A stretch of 6,091 bases of DNA from an uncultured Parasphingopyxis sp. (GTDB taxonomy: Bacteria > Pseudomonadota > Alphaproteobacteria > Sphingomonadales > Sphingomonadaceae), in assembly GCA_905479515.1 (NCBI GenBank), contig CAJQMX010000152.1, positions 1 through 6,091 of the forward strand. The letters are read 5' to 3'. A program made the translations under genes and the position numbers. The notes beneath the pieces were generated by a model. The model was given only the letters and a program-made list of their open reading frames with translations, was not told where the DNA came from and searched no databases. Within the stretch, counting starts at the first letter, position 1. Every line of letters starts with the position of its first letter. Positions 1 to 5,977 of this stretch are shown here, one piece after another.

Positions 1-3000
1 TATCCGGTTTAGCCAGCGCTGGATGGTTGGCAGTTTTTCAGCCAGATCACCATCGGGTGTTTCAAGCTTAAGGCCCGTGACATCCTGAAAGCGGTCCAGT
101 GATACGGCATCCAATTTACCTGCATAAAGCAGGTGGAACCAGCTAGTGAGCGCGTCGCGAGCATATTCGCTTTCAAGATTATCAGCCGGGTTAAACAGGT
201 TTTGACCGCCTGTTTGTCTTTGGCCGCGAGTCAAAGCGCCAAGGCTGTCGAGGCGCCGGGCGATGGTGGAGATAAAACGCCGTTCACCTTTGACATCAGT
301 GGTTACGGGCCGAAAGAGCGGCGCGGATGCCTGGTTGGTACGATTGGTGCGGCCCAAACCCTGTATGGCATTGTCGGCCCGCCAGCCCGGCTCGAGCAAG
401 AAATGCACGCGCCGCTGCTGGTTTTGTACGTCCAGATCGGCATGATAGGACCGGCCTGTCCCGCCTGCGTCAGAAAATATAAGCACGCGCTTCTCGCCGT
501 CCATAAAGCTCTGAGCTTCGATTAAATTCGACCGCGCCGTGCGGCGTTCGAGACGTTGACGTCCGTCGCTGCCATTTACAAGCCTGCGGGTCCGGCCCGT
601 CACTTCGGCAACATGGTCTGTTCCAAAACGTTCGATTACCGCATCAAGCGCCGCCCAAATGGGCGGAAGCGCGCACAGCTTTTCGATCATCGCGTCTCTT
701 GCCTGAACGGCGCGCGGGCAGAGGACTGGATGGCCTTCCGAAGTGGACATAGGCTCTGATCGCAAGTTGCCGTCATCATCGAGGAACACCTGCATCAAAC
801 GGACCGGAAAACTTTTGGCCAGATAATCAATGACATATTCGCGCGGGGACAGGTCGATATCAAGCTGCTCGCGTTCTTCAGCACTGAGATCGGCAAGTCT
901 GCGGTTGAGCATTGCCTCGGCGGTCGAGACAAGCTGCACAACGGCGGAATGTCCCTCTTCCAATGCCTGTTCGATCGCCGGGAGCAGGCTGGGAAGTTTC
1001 ATCGATAGCAGCAGCTGCGCGAAGAAACGCTGCTTGGTACCCTCGAATATCGAAAGCGCCGCTGCTTTTGCATTTCGGTTAAGCGTATCGCCGCTATCCT
1101 CATCAACGATCCGCGTGGCTTCAAGGGCCGCCTCGAGATTCTTGTGAATAATCGCCCAAGCCCCGGCATAACTATCGTAAACCGATATTTGTTCCTTGGT
1201 CAGTTCATGTTCGAGAAGCTCATATTCAACGCCCGCGAAGGACAAGGCGCGGGCCAGATAGAGACCTTGGGATTTAAGGTCGCGCACGACCAGTTCCATC
1301 GCAGAAATACCGCCCGCTCGGATATCGGTGAGGAACGTGTCATAATTGGGAAAGGCGGTTTCCGGTCCCCACAATCCAAGACGCGCCGCATAACCAAGGT
1401 TGGCAATATCAGATGCGCCGGTTGCTGATGCATATAATACTCGCGCGCTGGGCAGAAGATTTTGAAGACGCAGACCTGCAATGCCCTGTTCGGATCCTTT
1501 GACTTTGCCGCGGCTTCCCGTTCCCCCCAGCGCACCCGCCATTGCATGAGCTTCATCAAAGGCTATGACGCCATCAAATTCCTGCCCTGCCCATTCCAAT
1601 ATTTGAGCAAGTCTAGTCGTATCCATCCTGCCCGAGCGCAGCGTTGGATAGGTGACAAATAAAATCCCGCCTGACATTGAAATCGGCCTTCCCAGCTTCC
1701 AGCTCGAAAGCGACTGGATATCAAGCGGCAAGCCGCCGAGCGCGGACCAGTCCCGGCGGGCGTCCTCAAGCAAGGTCTCGTTTTTGGTAATCCAGATATG
1801 ACGGCAATGACCCTGCAGCCACCGGTCCATGATGACACTAGCAATCTCTCGGCCCTTCCCCGCGCCAGTTCCATCACCTAGGAAGAAGCCAGTCCGATAA
1901 CAGAAACCCTCTTCGGACGGTTCCAGCCCAGAGCCTTTGTTGATTGGCCTGTAAGTACCGGGCAAATCGCGGGCGAAGGCGTTTACTGCATAAATAAGCG
2001 TTTCGCATTGTGCATCGGAAAGAAGCTGTTTCTCCCGCCAGTCTGCCGGAACCAATGGCTGGTGCTGCGGGACTGGCGCAGCAACAGACCCCATCGCTAC
2101 CGATTCCACCAGTGGGGTCGGGTGAACGGGAGCATTGGCGATTGATATCCGGCTTGGCCGATAGGCTAGATAAATGCCTTTTTGCTCCGGTGTTGGTGCC
2201 GCATCGCCGAGAACTTCAAAGATGAGTTTTTCGGATATTTGCGAGTCTGGAGAGGATTTGGAAACTGGCGCGACAGGGCGTTTCGAACGATCGTTCGATA
2301 CCAGCGCGAATGGCTTTGCATTGGACCTGGAAGTTTGCGCCGTTGGTTTGGAGGTAGCGCGAGCGGGCAAAGCACAGCAGGCTCTGTACAAACCCTCAAA
2401 ATCAGCGATGTCGATTGGTGTTACGCATTGCTCGGAAACAAATTTATCGAAGACCACCAGGCGCACGGTGATGCCGGTTCCCCGGCGGGCGAAAGATCGC
2501 ATGATGCGCGCATCCAAACGCAGAGCGCAGGGAGCAGGATCGTTTTTAGCAAATATGGTCGCGTCAAAGCCTTCGGGCATGATCGCGACAAGCCGTCCGC
2601 CTGGCGCCAGACGCCGCCAGGCAGAGCGCAAGTGCCGCAGGGCTGAGCGGTAGTCTTTGCCCCGTTCTGCGCTACGGGCAAATGGCGGGTTCATTATGAC
2701 AAGATTTGGATTGTGGCGCGGTGGAAGCAGTTCGTCGATCAGCTCGCCATCGTGTGAGGAGAGCGGAGCGCCCGGAAACAGCTCGTTTAGACACGCACCG
2801 CGCAGGCCGTCGATCTCATTGAGGATTAGCTTCGCGCCAACAAGATGCGGCCAGATGGCGAGAATTCCCGTTCCCGCGGATGGCTCGAGTACGATATCTT
2901 CGGGCTTTGTGCCCGCTGCCAAAGCCATAGCCCAGGCAAGCCGGGCGGGGGTCGAAAACTGCTGGAGGGCAATCTGGTCATCATGCCGGTTATGTTGTGG

Positions 3001-3312
3001 CGGAAGAACTTGCTCCAGAGTTGCGAAGCATCTGTCGGCTTCAGCAAAATCGGAATGGAGTGAAATACCGGAATGATCACGAAGCCACATCAGTTCGGCC
3101 AGCTCGATAGCGCAGCCGGACATTTTTACCGACCAACCATCTGTCGCGTCGCTGCTTCCGGTGAAGGTCTTGAATATGGCATTAATGTCTTTTCGTGTGA
3201 CTTGGGAACTTGTCTCTAGACGACCTGCTATTTCGTGAGCGGCTTTGATTATTATTTCGCTGGCCAGATCCTGTGTATCGTCAAGTTGCAACTGTGCGTT
3301 TTGTAGAGTCAT
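1..3312 (-). CDS. Fused N6-adenine-type DNA methyltransferase / strawberry notch-like SF2 helicase, C-terminus beyond window
   Basis: Translating the minus strand from the ATG at 3312 gives 1104 uninterrupted codons to base 1; no stop is reached, so the C-terminus lies outside. A methyltransferase comes first: FSTP (residues 119-122), the SAM-binding LEPSAGTG (142-149) and the catalytic NPPF (208-211), the order seen in N6-adenine enzymes. A Pro/Ser/Ala-rich linker spans about 315-425. The helicase then shows FLGDGTGAGKGRE (477-489, Walker A), FDEAHAM (585-591, DEAH Walker B), YASATGAS (627-634, motif III), VLIFSDAGGTGRS (943-955) and a motif VI-like IQGLGRTNRTNQ (983-994). This pattern fits the AAA_34 plus Helicase_C_4 'strawberry notch' family, known in bacteria mainly from plasmids, ICEs and phages, and recalls the methyltransferase-helicase antirestriction protein DarB of phage P1. 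Its role is unproven; modification or protection of element DNA is inferred. It probably shares a transcript with the Toprim gene upstream. All key motifs are present, so it looks intact as far as seen. Confidence 0.93.
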   Translation of the reverse strand, partial: MTLQNAQLQLDDTQDLASEIIIKAAHEIAGRLETSSQVTRKDINAIFKTFTGSSDATDGWSVKMSGCAIELAELMWLRDHSGISLHSDFAEADRCFATLEQVLPPQHNRHDDQIALQQFSTPARLAWAMALAAGTKPEDIVLEPSAGTGILAIWPHLVGAKLILNEIDGLRGACLNELFPGAPLSSHDGELIDELLPPRHNPNLVIMNPPFARSAERGKDYRSALRHLRSAWRRLAPGGRLVAIMPEGFDATIFAKNDPAPCALRLDARIMRSFARRGTGITVRLVVFDKFVSEQCVTPIDIADFEGLYRACCALPARATSKPTAQTSRSNAKPFALVSNDRSKRPVAPVSKSSPDSQISEKLIFEVLGDAAPTPEQKGIYLAYRPSRISIANAPVHPTPLVESVAMGSVAAPVPQHQPLVPADWREKQLLSDAQCETLIYAVNAFARDLPGTYRPINKGSGLEPSEEGFCYRTGFFLGDGTGAGKGREIASVIMDRWLQGHCRHIWITKNETLLEDARRDWSALGGLPLDIQSLSSWKLGRPISMSGGILFVTYPTLRSGRMDTTRLAQILEWAGQEFDGVIAFDEAHAMAGALGGTGSRGKVKGSEQGIAGLRLQNLLPSARVLYASATGASDIANLGYAARLGLWGPETAFPNYDTFLTDIRAGGISAMELVVRDLKSQGLYLARALSFAGVEYELLEHELTKEQISVYDSYAGAWAIIHKNLEAALEATRIVDEDSGDTLNRNAKAAALSIFEGTKQRFFAQLLLSMKLPSLLPAIEQALEEGHSAVVQLVSTAEAMLNRRLADLSAEEREQLDIDLSPREYVIDYLAKSFPVRLMQVFLDDDGNLRSEPMSTSEGHPVLCPRAVQARDAMIEKLCALPPIWAALDAVIERFGTDHVAEVTGRTRRLVNGSDGRQRLERRTARSNLIEAQSFMDGEKRVLIFSDAGGTGRSYHADLDVQNQQRRVHFLLEPGWRADNAIQGLGRTNRTNQASAPLFRPVTTDVKGERRFISTIARRLDSLGALTRGQRQTGGQNLFNPADNLESEYARDALTSWFHLLYAGKLDAVSLDRFQDVTGLKLETPDGDLAEKLPTIQRWLNRI

Positions 3313-3410
3313 GATGGTTTTCCTCCGTTAGGCACGGACAGACCTCAGACGGCCTTCTCGTGCACAAACAGCGAAAAGCCCCCTTTCCTCTGGATCACAG
3401 GTGGACCGGG
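3313..3410. other. 98-base gap between the Toprim gene and the methyltransferase-helicase gene
   Basis: The gap holds the GGAGG ribosome binding site of the downstream gene. I see no hairpin followed by a T-tract, so no intrinsic terminator on either strand, and no clear -35/-10 pair. Read-through from the Toprim gene is therefore the simplest reading, but a promoter of unfamiliar type cannot be excluded. Confidence 0.5.
3322..3326 (-). promoter_or_regulatory. Ribosome binding site of the methyltransferase-helicase gene
   Basis: On the minus strand GGAGG lies nine bases before the ATG at 3312. It fixes this ATG as the start. No methionine codon with a better site lies upstream in this frame near the end of the preceding gene. 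Confidence 0.8.
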
Positions 3411-4319
3411 TTAGGTGGAAGCTGCGTTTGCTCGAAACAACTCATTATTCCAGTCATCGCCGCGCCGGCTAGGCCGGCGCGCTATAATCGACCGGTCGGG
3501 CATCTGAAAATGTTCACGGGCCTTGGCTTCGGCAAGGTCGCCGCCAGCGTCATGATCCACGAAGAGATAAAGCTGCTTCACGCTTTCCGGGATGGTAACG
3601 ATCCCAAAGCGCTCATTGCCCAATGTTGCCCAGGTCGGGATGCCGGTCAGCTGCGTCGCGGACATGGCGCTTTCTGTGCCTTCTGCCAATCCCAGAACAC
3701 CATCTTTGGGTGGAAAAAGGCGCACAGCCCCGGTCCCGAGGGATCCGAGTGCGCGTTTGGGTTTTATGAAATCAGACTGGCCTGAACCATCGGGAAGCAG
3801 GAATGTACGGTGAATGGCCATAATATGCGCATCGGTGCGCACCGATGCCAGCATCGCTGGTAGAAAGCGGACATGGCTCTTGGGACCAAGCGGCGTGCGT
3901 TCGAGGAAGCGCAATTCTGGAGAAGTAATACTAATCAGGCGCTTTTTGAGATAAGTCCGGGCAATAGTTCCTTGCAGGCGCTGAGCCTGCCGCCAGAGTC
4001 GCTGTGCATTGGCGCTCGGCTTTATCTCTTTGGGACTTGTTGCGGGAATTGGAATGGAGCTTCCGCTGAACAGACTGCGCGCGGGCACACCTTGGCGCTC
4101 AAAACCCGCAAGCACCTCTTTCTGCGGACACCCCGCAAAACAGTGAAAGAGAATCGCATTCCGGCCGATACTGACACCAAGCGACGGCGTATTATCATCA
4201 TGTGCCGGGCAGCAGCACATTCCTTTGTCATTTTTCCAATAGCCTGAAAATTTTTCACAAATCTGTCTGGCAGTATTCTCGAGGGATGATGTGGGATTAG
4301 TCAGGACGTTACGGGACAT
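3411..4319 (-). CDS. CHC2-type zinc finger / Toprim domain protein (primase-like, DUF7146 and Toprim_3 family)
   Basis: A 302-residue protein. Residues 35-64 carry a zinc-finger pattern, CCCPAHDD (35-42) followed by HCFAGC (59-64), as in the CHC2 fingers of DNA primases. A middle region (about 100-200, LWRQAQRL to GAVRLF) resembles the DUF7146 segment found in mobile-element primase-like proteins. The Toprim domain follows: the glutamate of LAEGTESA (E213) and the paired aspartates of LFVDHDAGG (D255, D257), the metal-binding residues of primases and topoisomerases, then RRGDDWN (285-291) near the end. No helicase or archaeo-eukaryotic primase domain is fused, so it is either a minimal primase or a primase-derived accessory protein. 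ATG 4319 is supported by AAGGA (4332 to 4328) eight bases upstream. It is the upstream member of a leftward pair with the methyltransferase-helicase gene, a pairing I recall from alphaproteobacterial plasmids and ICEs. The product acts in the cytoplasm, on single-stranded or replicating element DNA by inference. Confidence 0.9.
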   Translation of the reverse strand: MSRNVLTNPTSSLENTARQICEKFSGYWKNDKGMCCCPAHDDNTPSLGVSIGRNAILFHCFAGCPQKEVLAGFERQGVPARSLFSGSSIPIPATSPKEIKPSANAQRLWRQAQRLQGTIARTYLKKRLISITSPELRFLERTPLGPKSHVRFLPAMLASVRTDAHIMAIHRTFLLPDGSGQSDFIKPKRALGSLGTGAVRLFPPKDGVLGLAEGTESAMSATQLTGIPTWATLGNERFGIVTIPESVKQLYLFVDHDAGGDLAEAKAREHFQMPDRSIIARRPSRRGDDWNNELFRANAAST

Positions 4320-4327
4320 CGAGGAGT

Positions 4328-4332
4328 TCCTT
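4328..4332 (-). promoter_or_regulatory. Ribosome binding site of the Toprim gene
   Basis: AAGGA on the minus strand, eight bases before the ATG at 4319. It supports this start over the internal methionine at residue 34, which would remove the zinc finger's upstream context. Confidence 0.6.
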
Positions 4333-4380
4333 GCATCTGCGCCAGTTCTCCCCTTCCCGGCAGCCTCCCCTCTTCAACAC

Positions 4381-4400
4381 GTAAGAAAACGCTTTCCTAC
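4381..4400. promoter_or_regulatory. Imperfect 20-base palindrome, possible operator
   Basis: GTAAGAAA and TTTCCTAC form 8-base arms with one mismatch around the spacer ACGC. The position, in the only divergent intergenic region and nine bases from the candidate SOS box, suits a dimeric regulator. The element could also be chance in an AT-rich stretch, and no regulator gene is in view. Confidence 0.35.
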
Positions 4401-4408
4401 AGCTGTAT

Positions 4409-4423
4409 GTTCTATTTATGTTC
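4409..4423. promoter_or_regulatory. Candidate LexA (SOS) box, GTTC-N7-GTTC
   Basis: The sequence reads GTTCTATTTATGTTC, which is exactly GTTC, seven bases, GTTC. This direct repeat is the established LexA operator form of Alphaproteobacteria (Rhizobium, Rhodobacter, Caulobacter), unlike the palindromic E. coli box. The match extends to an 8-base repeat TATGTTCT at 4406-4413 and 4417-4424, spaced 11 bases, so both half-sites face the same side of the helix. It lies 33 bases before the transglycosylase start and 90 bases before the Toprim start. A near miss with N6 spacing at 620-633 lies inside the helicase coding region. Binding by LexA is inferred from the motif alone. Confidence 0.6.
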
Positions 4424-4908
4424 TCATCCGATTCGATGCAAGATGGAGATGAATTTTGGCAAAGAAGCTCTCAATGGGACTGCTAGCAATAGTGTTGTGT
4501 TCCAGCACGGCTTGGGCACAAGAAGCAAGTTTACCGGAAAGCAGCGGTACTCCCGAAACAGAAACTCCCGACAATCAGGCAGATGGAAATTCAACGTTCC
4601 AGCTATTCCAACACGGAATTTGGCATCCAGAAAATCCATTACAACCTGTCCCCAAAACATCGGCAGTTCATGACGGTGCCAGAACCAATCTACAAAAGAG
4701 AAAACTTACGCGGCTTAGCCGAACAACCTCCTCCAGACGGTCTATTTACCTAACCTCGATCCGGGCAGCCGAAAGGAAACATGCCCTTCCCTTTGGGTTG
4801 CTAGATGCGCTAATTTGGCAGGAATCGCGGTATAATCCGATGGCTGTTAGTCCAGCGGGTGCGGTTGGTCTTGCCCAACTCATGCCAGGGACAGCTTCGG
4901 ACCTTGGG

Positions 4909-5022
4909 GTATCTTATGCTCCGCCGGTCGAAGGTCAGTATGGCGCAGCTCCGGCGCTCACTGACCGCATGACTCGACTGGACGTACCGGGCGATCTCGC
5001 GCTGCCGATCAGGCCTCAGACT
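4909..5022 (-). pseudogene. IS3-family transposase OrfB, N-terminal remnant
   Basis: After the -1 shift at the A7 run the frame reads S then 37 residues from LRPDRQREIARYV through VSERRSCAILTFDRRSIRY, which matches the start of IS3 OrfB proteins (a helix-turn-helix-like region ending SVRY or similar). The rve-type DDE integrase core is entirely absent. The frame runs on into antisense transglycosylase sequence without meaning. Confidence 0.8.
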
Positions 5023-5282
5023 TTTTTTGACAGAACATCCTGCAAAATATGCTTGTCCAGGCTGAGATCAGCAACCAATCGTTTGAGCTGCCGGTTCTCG
5101 TCCTCCAACTGCTTGAGCCGTCTCAACTCACCAACACCCAGCCCGCCGTAAAGCTTCTTCCAGCGGTAAAACGTCTGCTCCGAAATCCCCATCCGGCGGA
5201 TTACCTCCGCCACCGGCGTTCCCGTCTCCGCCTGCTTCATCGCGTAGGCAATTTGTTCCTCAGTATATCGACTCTTCTTCAT
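5016..5282 (-). CDS. IS3-family transposase OrfA
   Basis: Eighty-eight residues, the normal size for OrfA of the IS407-like group. A helix-turn-helix of the HTH_Tnp_1 type fills residues 1-47 (TEEQIAYAMKQAETG, then ISEQTFYRWKKLYGG). A leucine zipper follows with leucines at 59, 66, 73 and 80, exact heptad spacing, which pairs OrfA and OrfAB subunits. ATG 5282 is preferred to ATG 5297 because AAGGAG lies six bases before it, inside the longer reading. OrfA binds the IS ends and regulates transposition; without OrfB it has no recombinase activity, but it could still bind related copies elsewhere. Confidence 0.88.
   Translation of the reverse strand: MKKSRYTEEQIAYAMKQAETGTPVAEVIRRMGISEQTFYRWKKLYGGLGVGELRRLKQLEDENRQLKRLVADLSLDKHILQDVLSKKV
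5021..5030 (-). other. Programmed -1 frameshift site between IS3 orfA and orfB
   Basis: Minus-strand TCA AAA AAA G contains the slippery heptamer A AAA AAA. A slip of one base back moves reading from orfA (which ends at TGA 5018-5016) into the orfB frame. IS3 elements use this to make the OrfAB transposase. Here it is a relic because orfB is cut. Confidence 0.7.
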
Positions 5283-5370
5283 GGCACGCTCCTTCATAAT
5301 CAGGGTTACAATACCGGAAAACTCTCATTCAAACTGGAGGAAAAAACAGGGAGGACGTCACGAAACATTA

Positions 5371-5387
5371 GGGTCAGGACCTATTAA
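5371..5387 (+). repeat. Probable left terminal inverted repeat of the IS5-family element
   Basis: GGGTCAGGACCTATTAA starts 76 bases before the transposase ATG, a usual distance for this group. It is called by position and resemblance only, because the right copy is not in the window. Confidence 0.5.
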
Positions 5388-5446
5388 AGGGATTCCCACC
5401 GCGGTATTTTTGTGATTCAATGGTGGCCTCAAAGGAGGTGCCACTG

Positions 5447-5973
5447 ATGAGTGATCTGTTTATATTGAGCAAGGCGCAGATGCGCCGGATAGAGCCGTAT
5501 TTTCCGTTATCGCACGGGGTTCCCAGGGTCGATGACCGGCGGATATTAAGCGGGATCATCTTTGTCATCCAGGGTGGTCTGCGCTGGCGCGATGCCCCCG
5601 CTGCTTACGGGCCACATAAAACGATCTATAATCGCTTCATTCGCTGGAGCCGCATGGGTGTGTTCAACAAGATATTTGCTGCGCTGGCCGCTACCAGCGA
5701 TGCCGATGATGTGCTGATGATCGATGCCACGCATCTCAAAGCACATCGTACCGCTGCCAGCCTTTTAAAAAAGGATCTGTTTCCAGATATATCGGACGCA
5801 CCAAGGGCGGCTTGAATAGCAAGCTCCATGCCGTGTGTGACGGGATCGGTAGGCCGCTGGTCCTGTGTTTAAGCGAAGGTCAGATGAGCGATCATATCGG
5901 TGCAAAACTTACCTATCCCGCGCTGCCGGATCATGCCACCTACATGATCGGTGTCGCGCGACAATCTAGGTGA
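5447..5973 (+). pseudogene. IS5-family transposase (orfA plus truncated orfB, joined by -1 frameshift)
   Basis: The first frame reads from ATG 5447 to a stop at 5813-5815 (123 residues), starting MSDLFILSKAQMRRIEPYF and including the DUF4096-type PRVDDRRILSGIIF and LRWRDAPAAYGPHKT. It holds the first catalytic Asp in MIDATHLKAH. ATG 5447 is chosen over 5420 because a perfect AAAGGAGGT (5431-5439) precedes it and relatives start at MSDLF. In the -1 frame, KKGSVSRYIGRTKGGLNSK continues with HAVCDGIGRPLVLCLSEGQ and MSDHIGAK, clearly the second half of the same transposase. After about ALPDHATYMIG the expected segment with the second Asp (DKGYDS or DRGYDS) and the later Glu are gone and a TGA closes at 5971-5973. 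The protein cannot be catalytic. Confidence 0.85.
5764..5773 (+). other. Double -1 slippery sequence in the IS5-family transposase gene
   Basis: In the orfA frame the sequence reads T TTA AAA AAG, so two overlapping heptamers of the X XXY YYZ form (T TTA AAA and A AAA AAG) lie in tandem. Slipping back one base moves reading into the frame of the second half. The placement at the exact junction of the two homologous parts supports a programmed site rather than a random mutation. Confidence 0.72.
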
Positions 5974-5977
5974 AAAA

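Larger units (their letters stand above)
4320..4455. promoter_or_regulatory. Divergent intergenic control region
   Basis: These 136 bases separate the leftward Toprim gene from the rightward transglycosylase gene and must hold the promoters of both. The part from about 4380 to 4440 is visibly richer in A and T than its surroundings. Two ordered motifs lie within it: an imperfect palindrome at 4381-4400 and a direct repeat at 4406-4424. I could not place a convincing -35/-10 pair for either direction. The AT-rich TATTTATG block around 4413-4420 is the best -10 candidate for the rightward gene, but this is weak. Confidence 0.7.
4456..5151 (+). pseudogene. Lytic transglycosylase (SLT, VirB1-like), truncated and fused to antisense IS3 sequence
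   Basis: Real transglycosylase sequence covers about residues 1-152 (to about 4911). A signal peptide spans residues 1-21: KK, a hydrophobic run from MGLLAIVL, and a likely signal peptidase I cut after AWA, giving a periplasmic protein. A low-complexity Ser/Pro/Thr/Glu stretch follows, then the SLT fold: the catalytic glutamate E123 in IWQESRYNP, then AVSPAGAVGLAQLMPGTAS (130-148). Such enzymes cut the peptidoglycan glycan strand, often to let a type IV secretion apparatus through. The usual continuation after DLGV (DP...N...GG.RYL) is missing. The last 79 residues are the reverse of IS3 orfB and orfA, ending at a stop at 5149-5151. The 231-residue ORF is open and may be called as a gene, but the enzyme lacks the second half of its fold. 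The start is TTG 4456, with GGAG at 4445-4448 seven bases ahead; ATG 4474 is the alternative and leaves a short signal peptide without its lysines. Confidence 0.82.
4909..5367 (-). mobile_element. IS3-family (IS407-like group) element, 3' part deleted, in reverse orientation
   Basis: The element holds a complete orfA, the first 37 codons of orfB after the frameshift, and about 85 bases upstream of orfA. It ends inward at about 4909-4915, where the transglycosylase sequence begins; the DDE catalytic core of orfB and the far inverted repeat are gone. The outer end is put at 5366-5367, because IS3 elements end in CA-3' on this strand and the next three bases, TTA, abut the presumed start of the IS5 element. 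That end is a guess, since the partner repeat is missing. It cannot move by itself. Confidence 0.7.
5371..5940 (+). mobile_element. IS5-family (IS427-like group) element, right part lost
   Basis: The left end is placed at GGGTCAGGACCTATTAA (5371-5387), which looks like the terminal inverted repeat of IS427-group elements; TTA just before it may be target sequence. The transposase gene follows at 5447. Similarity to the family stops near 5935-5955 and no matching right repeat (reverse of GGTCCTGACCC) occurs in the window, so the element is truncated. The exact right boundary is uncertain. Confidence 0.7.

Noticed and set aside
620..633. A second GTTC pair resembling the SOS box
   Set aside because: The spacing is six bases rather than seven and it lies inside coding sequence far from any start.
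133..3076. Plus-strand open frames of 60-160 codons (for example 133-525, 830-1147, 2174-2653, 2657-3076)
   Set aside because: They lie antisense to the continuous methyltransferase-helicase frame, carry no family motif, overlap each other, and lack convincing ribosome binding sites.
3360..4247. Plus-strand frames at 3360-3785, 3592-3813 and 3873-4247
   Set aside because: They are antisense to the Toprim gene, whose zinc finger and Toprim motifs are clear on the other strand.
4424..4660. Minus-strand 78-codon frame over the transglycosylase start
   Set aside because: It is antisense to a gene with a clear signal peptide and SLT motifs, and spans the intergenic boundary.
5952..5963. Perfect 12-base palindrome TGTCGCGCGACA
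   Set aside because: One or two of this length are expected by chance in a window of this size, and GC-rich sequence favours them.
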